A stretch of DNA of 64,000 bases from Desertibacillus haloalkaliphilus (GTDB lineage Bacteria; Bacillota; Bacilli; Bacillales; KJ1-10-99), in contig NZ_JAHPIV010000003.1 in NCBI RefSeq assembly GCF_019039105.1, forward strand, positions 136,190 through 200,189, read 5' to 3'. Below the pieces are notes generated by a model. That model ran no database searches, was not told where the DNA came from, and saw nothing but the letters and a program-made list of their open reading frames with translations. Of this stretch, positions 42,375 through 50,296 are shown one piece after another (positions within the stretch are counted from its first letter, which is position 1; the number at the start of each line of letters is the position of its first letter). Made by a program: the position numbers and the translations under genes.

Positions 42375-43040
42375 GTGTTTTGGAAAAAGAAAAACATGCA
42401 TTATAAGCTTGATCATCAACCGCCACTAGATACCCCGCTATCAGATTTATCATTTACGGTCTTTGATACGGAGACGACTGGATTTGCGATTGGAGGCAAA
42501 GACCGGATGATTGAAATTGGTGCTGTTCATGTTGAAGGGCTTGAGGTCACTGATTTAACGTTTCAAACCTATGTCAATCCAGAGCGCGAGATTCCTGCAA
42601 ATATCATCGAGTTAACAGGAATTGAGCAGCACCAAGTCAATCAAGGCCCAAAGGCATTAGAAGCAATTGAACAATTTTTTACGTTTATTGAAAACGCGAA
42701 AAGTGGAGGCTGGGTCGGCCATTACTTAAGCTTTGACGTAATGGTGATAAAAAAGGAGCTTCAGCGCGAGAAGCGTTCCTTTGAACAGCCGCTCTATATC
42801 GATACGTTGGATATCATTGGCTACCTCAACCCATCATGGGATATGCGTGACCTCGCCAATTACGCGCGGACGTTTAATACGAAAATTTATGAGCGCCACA
42901 GCGCCCTTGGCGACGCCCTAACGACGGCACACCTGTTTGTTGAGCTGCTCTTGCATCTCCAAGACCGCGGCAAGACGACGCTTGCCGATTTAGTTCAGGT
43001 GACAGACATTAATAATAAAAACCGCATCCTGCAGTTCTGA
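42375..43040 (+). CDS. DEDDh 3'-5' exonuclease (DnaQ/PolC epsilon-like)
   Basis: A 221-residue exonuclease. The DEDDh residues are visible: Asp and Glu in VFDTETTGF, Asp in HYLSFDVMVI, and His and Asp in ERHSALGDALTTAHLF. It removes nucleotides from DNA or RNA 3' ends. Family members are regularly found in the symporter-DUF294 cluster, though why is not known to me. The GTG start lies 11 bases after GGAGGAGG. A terminator follows. Confidence 0.88.
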   Translation: MFWKKKNMHYKLDHQPPLDTPLSDLSFTVFDTETTGFAIGGKDRMIEIGAVHVEGLEVTDLTFQTYVNPEREIPANIIELTGIEQHQVNQGPKALEAIEQFFTFIENAKSGGWVGHYLSFDVMVIKKELQREKRSFEQPLYIDTLDIIGYLNPSWDMRDLANYARTFNTKIYERHSALGDALTTAHLFVELLLHLQDRGKTTLADLVQVTDINNKNRILQF

Positions 43041-43078
43041 CCGTATGACAGCTAGCGTTGCCGTACGGTTGTTTTTTT
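43040..43078 (+). terminator. Terminator after the exonuclease gene
   Basis: ACCGTA pairs with TACGGT around a 17-base interior containing further pairing, followed by seven Ts. Confidence 0.75.
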
Positions 43079-43107
43079 GGGGGGAAAGTAACTTCAAGGC
43101 TTGTAAC

Positions 43108-43153
43108 AAAGGTGGTGCCAGGCACCCTCAAATGGGTGCCTGGCACCACCTTT
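43108..43153. repeat. GGTGCC palindrome pair 2
   Basis: Arms AAAGGTGGTGCCAGGCACCC and GGGTGCCTGGCACCACCTTT pair perfectly across TCAAAT. The outer AAAGGTG/CACCTTT extension differs from the other copies but still pairs. Confidence 0.9.
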
Positions 43154-43273
43154 GAGTCGATTTATTAAGACCAGAAAAAGCGACTTCAAGGCCTGGCCAT
43201 CCTGTGGATTTGTTTAAAATCTTACCTTTATTGGCAAACTATGAGCAATCAAGCAGAAGATAAGGGGGATTTT

Positions 43274-44050
43274 ATGAATAACATTGTTGTTGCCCTGCCC
43301 GCTTATAATGAAGAGACTGGTTTGCCAAAGCTCTTAGATAAAATCATCGCCGTACAAGCAAGTGTTGAGCGTCCGTTTGAAGTCATCGTTGTTGATGACG
43401 GTAGCACAGATCGCACAGGTGAAATTTTAAAGGATTACGAACAAAGATACCCGTTTATGACAGTGATTACGCATCGAAAGAATAAAGGTTTAGGCGAAGC
43501 GATGAAAACGATTTTTCATTTCTTATTAGATAGATATGATGATAAGGACATTTTAATCACACTTGATGCTGATAATACGCATCACCCAAAAATTATTCCT
43601 GCCCTCGTTGAAAAGATTGAGGCTGAACAGCTTGACCTTGTGGTTGCTTCGCGCTTTACAAGAGGAGGAAAGGAAATGGGACTGTCTCCACTTCGTAAGG
43701 TATATAGCCGCGGTGCGAGGCTGTTTTTTAAAATGTTCTTTCCAATATCAGGGGTCTATGATTACTCAAGTGGCTTTCGTGCTTACCGGCTTGGGGCAGT
43801 ACGTCAAGCGTTTGCCCGCTATGAGGGGAAGATGATAACGTCAAATGGTTTTGACTGCATGGTTGAAATCCTCGCGCGATTTAGCAAGCTAGATATTAAA
43901 GCCGGGGAGTATCCGCTCGTGCTAGAGTATCATTTAAAAGAGACGCCGAGTAAGATGAAGGTCATCCGGACAATTACAGGCTACTTTTCACTGTTAAGAC
44001 GAGTGAAGAAGCCTGTCGGTTTAAGTGATGAAAGGGAAGTGTATGAATAA
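43274..44050 (+). CDS. Glycosyltransferase family 2 (polyprenyl-phosphate sugar transferase type)
   Basis: A 258-residue GT2 enzyme with VALPAYNEETGLPKLL, VVDDGSTDRTGEIL, the DxD-like LDADNTHHP and SSGFRAYR near residue 175. There are no C-terminal membrane helices, so it resembles dolichol-phosphate-mannose synthase and CsbB-type cores and probably charges undecaprenyl phosphate with a sugar. ATG 43274 is chosen for AAGGGGGAT at 43262-43269. Its end overlaps the small transporter gene, and a GT-C type transferase follows, completing a likely three-part glycosylation module. Confidence 0.88.
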   Translation: MNNIVVALPAYNEETGLPKLLDKIIAVQASVERPFEVIVVDDGSTDRTGEILKDYEQRYPFMTVITHRKNKGLGEAMKTIFHFLLDRYDDKDILITLDADNTHHPKIIPALVEKIEAEQLDLVVASRFTRGGKEMGLSPLRKVYSRGARLFFKMFFPISGVYDYSSGFRAYRLGAVRQAFARYEGKMITSNGFDCMVEILARFSKLDIKAGEYPLVLEYHLKETPSKMKVIRTITGYFSLLRRVKKPVGLSDEREVYE

Positions 44051-44405
44051 TCTTGTCGTTATTTTACTCTCCGTATTGCTCGGATCGATTGGCCAAGTCG
44101 TTTTAAAAATTGGTGCGAACAAACTAGATTCGTTTACATTATCGTTTGAAACACTCGTTGCTGACTTGTTGCGGATGGCACGAACGCCAGAAATCGTCAT
44201 TGGATTGGTTTTATTTGGGACAAGCTTTTTACTATGGATCAAGGTCTTAACAAAAGCAGACCTCAGCTATGCTTACCCGCTCGTAAGCCTCGGCTACATC
44301 AATGTAGTCATCCTCTCGTACTTTCTCTTCGGTGAATCGTTTACAGTGATGAAAGTACTCGGCATTACCCTCATCATCAGCGGTGTTATTGTTTTAAATC
44401 TATGA
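44043..44405 (+). CDS. EamA/SMR-like four-helix transporter (possible sugar-lipid flippase)
   Basis: A 120-residue protein with four membrane helices; GSIGQVVLKIGANKL in helix 1 and YAYPLVSLGYINVVILSYFLF later resemble ArnE/ArnF and small multidrug resistance proteins. Given the GT2 gene it overlaps and the GT-C gene beyond, a role in flipping an undecaprenyl-phosphate sugar is plausible. ATG 44043 is preferred over 44025 because GAAAGGGAAG then serves as ribosome-binding site. Multidrug export is an alternative. Confidence 0.75.
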   Translation: MNNLVVILLSVLLGSIGQVVLKIGANKLDSFTLSFETLVADLLRMARTPEIVIGLVLFGTSFLLWIKVLTKADLSYAYPLVSLGYINVVILSYFLFGESFTVMKVLGITLIISGVIVLNL

Positions 44406-44422
44406 GGCTGGGACAAAAGGTT

Positions 44423-44472
44423 GGAGTGGTGGTGCCAGGCACCCATTTGTGGGTGCCTGGCACCACCACTCC
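44423..44472. repeat. GGTGCC palindrome pair 3, between convergent genes
   Basis: Twenty-two-base arms (44423-44444 and 44451-44472) pair perfectly across ATTTGT. Lying between convergent genes, it may stop transcription from both sides. Confidence 0.92.
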
Positions 44473-44479
44473 ACAGCCA

Positions 44480-45925
44480 TCACTCCAGCTGGTAAAACGA
44501 GTAGTCTTCGCCTTCTAGCTGCACTTCAATCTTTTCAAAGTTATCCTCAAGGTAGTTTCGATACGTAAGGTCACCGTCATTATAGATATAACCTCGCTTC
44601 GGGAAGAAATAGCGGGCACCGTGTTCGATAAAATAGTTAAGTTCATCCTCAGGTCCTGTTGGGATATGATCATAATAGTCAATATTTGCGCGCCAACCTT
44701 TGCGCTCACTCGCGTTTAATAGGTCTGGTGAGAACGTACCAATGACGATTAAATCATCTGCCTCTGTATACTGCTTAATCACCTCGGCTTGCTTAAGAAT
44801 ATCCTCTTTTACCATAAAGCGCTCATTCACATGACCATAACTACTTACGGCAAACACCATCAAAACAAGGGCAATGCCGATATGACCATATTCAAAGTCT
44901 AATAGCACCGCCAGCGCCTTAGCGGCGACGAGTGCGAGCACTGGGCCGAGAAAGATGAGGTAATAGTTAAATTGAATGACAGCAACAATCGTTGTCACCT
45001 CTAACAGAACCGCGAGCAAAAGAAAGCCAATCGGATATTGATGATGCCAGTTGATCGTAAGGGCGCCGATTACGCCCAAAACGAGTGCAAATACTGTAAA
45101 GGATGAAGGCAAATGCTCCCTGAAAAAGTCACCAGCTTCACTTGAAAAGATTGCTGTCGTAAACTCGGGCAATATGTGTTTCGTGCCAATCCCAGTGACG
45201 AAAGTAAACTCAGCAACCGTGTCTAACCATGTAAAATAAATAGCAGGCGGTACAAGTGCCACTAGCGCAAACAACCAAAGTTGCCAAGCCGTGACGATTT
45301 TTTCCTTATATTTGACGATAGCCATAAGAATCATTGCAAGCCCAACAAAGATCGTCGGTGTTTTGATCGAAATCGCTAGAGCGGTCAATATGGCGGAAAC
45401 GAAGATGAGCCAATTCCTTTCACGTTCGATCCACTCACTAAACACATAAAAGCTAGCGATAAAAAAGAACAACGCTGCGGACTCTGGCATAATCGCACGT
45501 GAATAGAATAGATTGACGGGAAAGAGGCCGTAGAATAGTATCGCCATCCAGGCAACTTCAACCGAAAAATATTTTTTGGCAAGTAAATAGAGAAAATAAG
45601 CGGAGCCGATAAAGAAGAGCGTCGGCACCAGTCGAGCCAGCTCATAATGAAAGCCGAATGTCTGATAGAGCAGGGCAATCAAATACGTTGTCAATTGGAA
45701 CTCGAGCTGCGCGATATTAGGTGGTGAACCATCATAATTTAACTGCGGATAGAGAATGTGAAAATAATCGACAACAAAATTACGTGCCATTGACTCGGTA
45801 TCACTTTGGCGCCACGATTCACCCGTCTCTATTGGTGAATTCGACAAATACGGAAGTCGCATCGCGAAGATAAACACGAATAAAAGAATAGTGATCCATA
45901 TTTGCTTGCGATCATCCTTGTACAT
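44480..45925 (-). CDS. GT-C/PMT-type membrane glycosyltransferase (ArnT-like)
   Basis: A 481-residue protein with about ten membrane helices and an N-terminal extracytoplasmic loop bearing ETGESWRQSDTESMARNF, the place of the acidic catalytic residues in PMT_2/ArnT enzymes. Such enzymes move a sugar from a polyprenyl carrier to an acceptor outside the membrane, here perhaps teichoic acid, wall polymer or protein. The start at 45925 is favoured over 45970 because AGGAGA lies ahead of it. It converges on the GT2 and flippase-like genes with a long hairpin between. Confidence 0.82.
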   Translation of the reverse strand: MYKDDRKQIWITILLFVFIFAMRLPYLSNSPIETGESWRQSDTESMARNFVVDYFHILYPQLNYDGSPPNIAQLEFQLTTYLIALLYQTFGFHYELARLVPTLFFIGSAYFLYLLAKKYFSVEVAWMAILFYGLFPVNLFYSRAIMPESAALFFFIASFYVFSEWIERERNWLIFVSAILTALAISIKTPTIFVGLAMILMAIVKYKEKIVTAWQLWLFALVALVPPAIYFTWLDTVAEFTFVTGIGTKHILPEFTTAIFSSEAGDFFREHLPSSFTVFALVLGVIGALTINWHHQYPIGFLLLAVLLEVTTIVAVIQFNYYLIFLGPVLALVAAKALAVLLDFEYGHIGIALVLMVFAVSSYGHVNERFMVKEDILKQAEVIKQYTEADDLIVIGTFSPDLLNASERKGWRANIDYYDHIPTGPEDELNYFIEHGARYFFPKRGYIYNDGDLTYRNYLEDNFEKIEVQLEGEDYSFYQLE

Positions 45926-46019
45926 CACTGCCCCATCTCCTAGAAAAACGTACTCAACTCTCCCTTCCATTCTATCCAGTTTCTTATTTATATAATAATG
46001 TCCACAAAAAAACTTTACA

Positions 46020-46060
46020 GGTGGTGCCAGGCACCCTCAAAAGGGTGCCAGGCACCACCC
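46020..46060. repeat. GGTGCC palindrome pair 4
   Basis: GGTGGTGCCAGGCACCC and GGGTGCCAGGCACCACC pair across TCAAAA. It lies between the divergent GT-C gene and spoIIID. Confidence 0.9.
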
Positions 46061-46173
46061 TTTTTGCAAAAAAATAAAATAAATCCCTTGTCCTTATTGA
46101 CTTTTTGGTATATATACGCTTCCTCCTTAATAAAATGTTACAAATCACCAACACAGTTAGGGAGGCGAGTGGT

Positions 46174-46452
46174 GTGCACGATTACATCAAAGAACGTACC
46201 ATCAAGATAGGCAGGTATATCGTGGAGTCGAAGAAAACCGTCCGAACGATTGCAAAGGAGTTTGGCGTTTCGAAAAGCACCGTCCATAAAGATCTAACCG
46301 AGCGATTACCTGAGATCAACCCAGAATTAGCGAATGAAGTCAAGCAAATCCTCGAATACCATAAATCTATTCGCCATTTACGAGGGGGGGAAGCGACAAA
46401 GGTCAAATATCGCAGAGATGATAAGCCTGATGAAAAGGTGATCGAAACGTAA
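46174..46452 (+). CDS. spoIIID: SpoIIID, mother-cell transcription regulator
   Basis: SpoIIID is a small DNA-binding protein that activates or represses many sigma-E genes. The 92-residue product is nearly identical in form to the B. subtilis protein: HDYIKERTIKIGRYIVE, the helix-turn-helix TIAKEFGVSKSTVHKDLTERL, and YHKSIRHLRGGEATKVKY. GTG 46174 is the family start; AGGGAGGCG lies at 46159-46166. The mbl gene follows as in B. subtilis. The sigma-E promoter could not be defined. Confidence 0.96.
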   Translation: MHDYIKERTIKIGRYIVESKKTVRTIAKEFGVSKSTVHKDLTERLPEINPELANEVKQILEYHKSIRHLRGGEATKVKYRRDDKPDEKVIET

Positions 46453-46567
46453 GGCGAATTTACCAAAAAAATCAATCCCTGTTTCAGCAAAATATGATAA
46501 AATAATTGATTAGGAGATCAAAATGAGATGATCGTTTTGCTGAGTAGACAAACAGGGAGGATTCAAT

Positions 46568-47572
46568 ATGTTTGGTAGGGATATTGGGATAGATTTAGGG
46601 ACGGCAAATGTCCTTATCCATGTGAAAGGTAGAGGAATTGTTCTTGATGAGCCATCTGTTGTGGCAATGGATGCAAATGAAGGGAAAGTGTTAGCCGTAG
46701 GTGAAGAAGCATTTCGCATGGTAGGTCGAACACCTGGAAATATTGTTGCAACGCGCCCGATGAAAGACGGTGTGATTGCAAACTTTGATTTAACAGAGTC
46801 CATGCTCAAACACTTTTTAGCGAAAATCCAAGTCAAAGGTTTGTTCTCAAAACCTCGGATTTTAATTTGCTGCCCGACAAACATTACGTCTGTCGAACAG
46901 AAGGCCATTCGCGAAGCAGCGGAAAAAAGTGGAGGGAAGAATGTCTATCTTGAGGAAGAACCGAAAGTAGCTGCAATTGGAGCCGGTATGGAAATTTTTC
47001 AACCGAGCGGTAACATGGTCGTAGACATAGGCGGTGGGACAACAGATGTTGCTGTTCTTTCCATGGGTGATATCGTCACCGCCTCTTCAATTAAAGTAGC
47101 TGGCGATCAGTTCGATCAGGAAATTTTAAGCTATATCAAAAAGAAGTACAAGCTGTTAATCGGTGAACGTACAGCAGAACAAATTAAGATGGAAGTTGCA
47201 ACGGTATTTCCGGGTGCTCGACAAGAAGAAATTGACATCCGCGGACGTGACATGGTTAGTGGACTTCCACGGACGATTACCGTATACTCAAAAGAGATTG
47301 AAGAGGCATTAAAGGAGACTGTTTCTCACATTGTACACGCATCAAAACTAGTACTTGAGAGAACGCCACCTGAGCTTTCCGCCGATATTATTGACCGCGG
47401 TGTCATCTTAACGGGCGGCGGTGCCTTGCTTCACGGAATTGACCAGCTTTTAGCTGAGCAATTAAAAGTCCCTGTTCTCATCGCAGAAGAACCCATGCAT
47501 TGCGTCGCAAAAGGGACAGGCATTCTATTAGAGAACCTTGATAAAATGTCTAATAAAAAAATTAAGCTATAA
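46568..47572 (+). CDS. mbl: Mbl, actin-like cell shape protein
   Basis: An MreB-family actin homologue of 334 residues that steers lateral wall synthesis. It has the phosphate-1 loop IGIDLGTANVLIHVKGRGIV broken only by the family spacing, phosphate-2 VVDIGGGTTDVAVLS, the adenosine motif ILTGGGALLHGIDQL and an N-terminus (MFGRDIGIDLGTAN) like Mbl. The position after spoIIID identifies it as mbl rather than mreB. GGGAGG precedes the ATG. Confidence 0.94.
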   Translation: MFGRDIGIDLGTANVLIHVKGRGIVLDEPSVVAMDANEGKVLAVGEEAFRMVGRTPGNIVATRPMKDGVIANFDLTESMLKHFLAKIQVKGLFSKPRILICCPTNITSVEQKAIREAAEKSGGKNVYLEEEPKVAAIGAGMEIFQPSGNMVVDIGGGTTDVAVLSMGDIVTASSIKVAGDQFDQEILSYIKKKYKLLIGERTAEQIKMEVATVFPGARQEEIDIRGRDMVSGLPRTITVYSKEIEEALKETVSHIVHASKLVLERTPPELSADIIDRGVILTGGGALLHGIDQLLAEQLKVPVLIAEEPMHCVAKGTGILLENLDKMSNKKIKL

Positions 47573-47605
47573 AGTAGCAAGAATAGATTGTAGGAGGAGA
47601 ACGAG

Positions 47606-48436
47606 ATGCTCCGAGGATTATATGGATCAGCTGCAGGGATGTTTACCCAACAGCGTCGTCAAGAAATGTTAACCGAAAATTTAGCGAATGCAAATACACC
47701 AGGCTTCAAGGCAGACCGAGCTTCGATACGCACATTTCCGAACATGCTTATTCAGGCACAAAACACTTCCAACCTACCGCCCAATCGCTCCCACTATGTT
47801 GGTGAATTGAGTCCAGGTGCGTATTTGCAAGAGCGCATCCCTAACTTCGCGCAAGGCGATTTAAATGAAACGGGAAACAACACAGACATCGCCTTACTTC
47901 AAGGGAATATCCCGATCAATGAGGAAACAGGACGCGCAGGTGCGTTGTTTTTCACAGTTGAACATGAGGATGGCAATGCTCGCTATACAAGAAATGGAAA
48001 CCTCGCTGTTGATGGACAAGGCTTTCTAACAACAAGTGCTGGTCATTATATCCTTGATACAGCCGGTGAACGGATTGAAGTCGGCAATGAACAGTTTACG
48101 GTCAATCGTAACGGAGTCGTCTCAACAGCAGCTGGCGCTGAGATTGCTCAAATCGAAGTTGCCTTTTCAGAAGACCCAGCACTGTTAGTGAAGGAAGGTG
48201 ACGGTCTCCTTCGCCTCGAAGCGGACGAGCTTGACGCCTTACCAACAGCGATCGGCAATGATGAGATTTCGTATCAATTGCAGCAAGGCTTTATCGAACG
48301 TTCGAATGTCGACGCCGGACAGACAATGACGGAAATGATGCAAGCCTTCCGAGCATTTGAAGCGAATCAAAAAGTGTTACAAGCCTATGACCAAAGTTTA
48401 GACAAAGCCGTCAATGAAGTTGGTAGAATCGGCTAA
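47606..48436 (+). CDS. flhO: Flagellar basal-body rod-type protein FlhO
   Basis: A 276-residue FlgF/FlgG-family protein exported to the flagellar rod. It starts with MLRGLYGSAAGMFTQQRRQEMLTEN-type helix, contains the ANANTPGFKA motif, and ends with the helical GFIERSNVDAGQTMTEMMQAF block. It corresponds to B. subtilis flhO, distal rod. TAGGAGG precedes the ATG. FlhP follows after 40 bases. Confidence 0.92.
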   Translation: MLRGLYGSAAGMFTQQRRQEMLTENLANANTPGFKADRASIRTFPNMLIQAQNTSNLPPNRSHYVGELSPGAYLQERIPNFAQGDLNETGNNTDIALLQGNIPINEETGRAGALFFTVEHEDGNARYTRNGNLAVDGQGFLTTSAGHYILDTAGERIEVGNEQFTVNRNGVVSTAAGAEIAQIEVAFSEDPALLVKEGDGLLRLEADELDALPTAIGNDEISYQLQQGFIERSNVDAGQTMTEMMQAFRAFEANQKVLQAYDQSLDKAVNEVGRIG

Positions 48437-48476
48437 TGACAGTCTCAGAGAAACGTAGAAAAAGGGGAAGAAAACG

Positions 48477-49316
48477 ATGAATCCATCGATGATTAGTGCA
48501 TCAGTAACTATGGGACAACTGCAAAAGAAGCTTGATACAATTTCAAATAACATGGCCAACAGCAATACGACCGGTTTCAAACGTCGTGAAGCATCCTTTT
48601 CTGATTTGCTGCACCAACAGGTCAACAACCAAGGGATCCCGCAACACGAAGGTGGGCGACAAACGCCTGATGGATTGCGTGTTGGTGCAGGTGCACGAAT
48701 TGCACAAACAGCGGTGCGAATGGAGCAAGGGAGCTTACAGGAAACCGAGCGCCAACTTGACCTAGCGCTTACAAACCCAAGCCACTTCTTCCAAATTGAA
48801 GTGGAGACAGATGATGGTCAGGAAGTCCGTTATACACGAGATGGTGCGTTTTACTTATCACCAAGTGCAGGCGATGCTGGTCAGTTGAACCTTGTGACCG
48901 CAAACGGTGATTTTGTCCTCGGTGCAGATGGACCGGTTACGATTCCTGCTGACTACACAGACATTGTCATTAGTGACAATGGTGTGATTACTGTGACTGG
49001 GCAAGATGGTGCAGATGTTGAAGTTGGACAGCTCGAACTTGTCAATGTCGAACGCCCGCAATTACTAACCCAGGCCGGTGACAACGCCTTTGCCTTAGCA
49101 GATAACCTTGAAGAGCTTGGTTATGATCTAGCTGATGTACTTGCGGTCATCGCACAAGCAGACGTGTCGGTAAGACAAGGCTTCATTGAGAATTCTAATG
49201 TGGACCTCGGGAAAGAAATGACAGACTTGCTAGAAACGCAGCGAGCCTACCAATTTAATGGTCAATCGATTTCAATGGCTGACCAAATGATGGGGCTTGT
49301 CAATAACTTACGCTAG
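48477..49316 (+). CDS. flhP: Flagellar basal-body rod-type protein FlhP
   Basis: A 279-residue paralogue of FlhO with the N-terminal SNNMANSNTTGFKRREASF and the C-terminal GFIENSNVDLGKEMTDLLETQRAYQ segments (given in parts), which form the coiled-coil rod domain. It is the B. subtilis flhP counterpart. Spacing to flhO and to the small membrane gene downstream suggests one transcript. Confidence 0.92.
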   Translation: MNPSMISASVTMGQLQKKLDTISNNMANSNTTGFKRREASFSDLLHQQVNNQGIPQHEGGRQTPDGLRVGAGARIAQTAVRMEQGSLQETERQLDLALTNPSHFFQIEVETDDGQEVRYTRDGAFYLSPSAGDAGQLNLVTANGDFVLGADGPVTIPADYTDIVISDNGVITVTGQDGADVEVGQLELVNVERPQLLTQAGDNAFALADNLEELGYDLADVLAVIAQADVSVRQGFIENSNVDLGKEMTDLLETQRAYQFNGQSISMADQMMGLVNNLR

Positions 49317-49346
49317 CGGTAAAACAAGAGTAATAGAGGAGAAACC

Positions 49347-49652
49347 ATGAGTGATCAAATAGAAAAGCAAGGAACTACAATTGAAGAGGAACCATCAGGT
49401 CAAACGCGATCAGAACGCCGAAAAGAACGCCAAAAGCGGAAGAAAAATAGCGAACGTACGCGTGCGGGTGCACGTGTACGCCTGGTCCCGATTTGGCTGC
49501 GATTAATCATCGTTGTCGTACTTGTCTTTATCAGTTTAATCGCTGGCCTGCTATTCGGCTACGGTGTCATCGGTGATGGCTCAGCACTAGACGCCCTCAA
49601 ACCAGAAACATGGATCTACATCCTAGATATGATCAACGGCGAAGTGCAGTAA
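49347..49652 (+). CDS. epuA: EpuA-family small membrane protein
   Basis: The 101-residue product has a highly charged N-terminus rich in R, K and E, then PIWLRLIIVVVLVFISLIAG as a single membrane helix, then GYGVIGDGSALDALKPETW. This pattern is that of the EpuA family (PF11772), often mislabelled in databases as RNA polymerase beta. The role is unknown. Its place just after flhP is common in Bacilli. REP-G copy 3 begins four bases after the stop. Confidence 0.8.
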   Translation: MSDQIEKQGTTIEEEPSGQTRSERRKERQKRKKNSERTRAGARVRLVPIWLRLIIVVVLVFISLIAGLLFGYGVIGDGSALDALKPETWIYILDMINGEVQ

Positions 49653-49655
49653 AGC

Positions 49656-49722
49656 ATTAAAGGGGTCTGACCCCTTTAATGGACATTTGCCCATTTTGTC
49701 TATTTCCACAGGACAAGGTCAT
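49656..49722 (+). repeat. REP-G unit copy 3 with GACATT and second hairpin
   Basis: ATTAAAGGGGTC and GACCCCTTTAAT form a perfect 12-base stem, followed by seven bases from the core and GACATT at 49682-49687, then TTGTC and GACAA as a second small stem. The same layout is seen at 51439. Confidence 0.85.
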
Positions 49723-49762
49723 TTTAATGAGACCTGTAGGTAGTGCCTGCCACCACTATTTA

Positions 49763-49790
49763 GGGGCTGTCCTTTTGGACAGCCCCTTTT
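49763..49790. terminator. Bidirectional terminator between epuA and the DUF3307 gene
   Basis: GGGGCTGTCC (49763-49772) and GGACAGCCCC (49777-49786) form a perfect stem with a TTTT loop, followed by TTTT. Confidence 0.8.
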
Positions 49791-49804
49791 GACAAATCAT
49801 AAGG

Positions 49805-50164
49805 TTAGTAACCGTGACTAGATAAGAGAAGGGCGAGTGCGAGAACGATGATGTGGAAGATTTGATCCACAACAATCCCAAGCCAGCCTGCCTCTTTTCC
49901 TGTTGTCTTCATAATATTTCTTAGCCACCATTGTACAAACGTACGCCGATCTAGCAAAACATGAGTAATAAATATAAAGAGAATGGCCGAGATGGAGAGA
50001 GCACCGAAGCTGAACCAATCGATCAAAGCTACCGTTACTGTATAAACGAGGCAATGACTAAGCAGTGGCAACCACTTTGTTGCCTTATACATCGCCATCC
50101 AGCTTGTCTGGAAAAGAAAGTCACCAATGAGGTGAGCGACAACTAACATTCCAAAAGGCGTCAT
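49805..50164 (-). CDS. DUF3307 family membrane protein
   Basis: A 119-residue protein with about four membrane helices. LVVAHLIGDFLFQTSWMA near the start, with the HLxGDF motif, is the DUF3307 signature. The function is unknown. The start at 50164 is chosen because an AGGAAAGG sequence lies ten bases upstream on the minus strand; the frame opens further back without a site. It is divergent from the HD-GYP gene and convergent with epuA. Confidence 0.8.
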   Translation of the reverse strand: MTPFGMLVVAHLIGDFLFQTSWMAMYKATKWLPLLSHCLVYTVTVALIDWFSFGALSISAILFIFITHVLLDRRTFVQWWLRNIMKTTGKEAGWLGIVVDQIFHIIVLALALLLSSHGY

Positions 50165-50296
50165 ACATGAAAATCCTTTCCTCATTTTAATCAATCGATG
50201 TGTTGTCTCGGTATGTGCACGTTCATTATAGCATAACCCTATCATTTTCAAGGGTGTATAATCATAGTTTTAATTAGATTATGGGGAGGGAAGGTC

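Noticed and set aside
46570-47572. mreB or mreBH instead of mbl
   Set aside because: The position directly after spoIIID and before flhO matches mbl.
49347-49652. RNA polymerase beta subunit label for the small gene after flhP
   Set aside because: The 101-residue membrane protein has no RNA polymerase motif; EpuA family fits.
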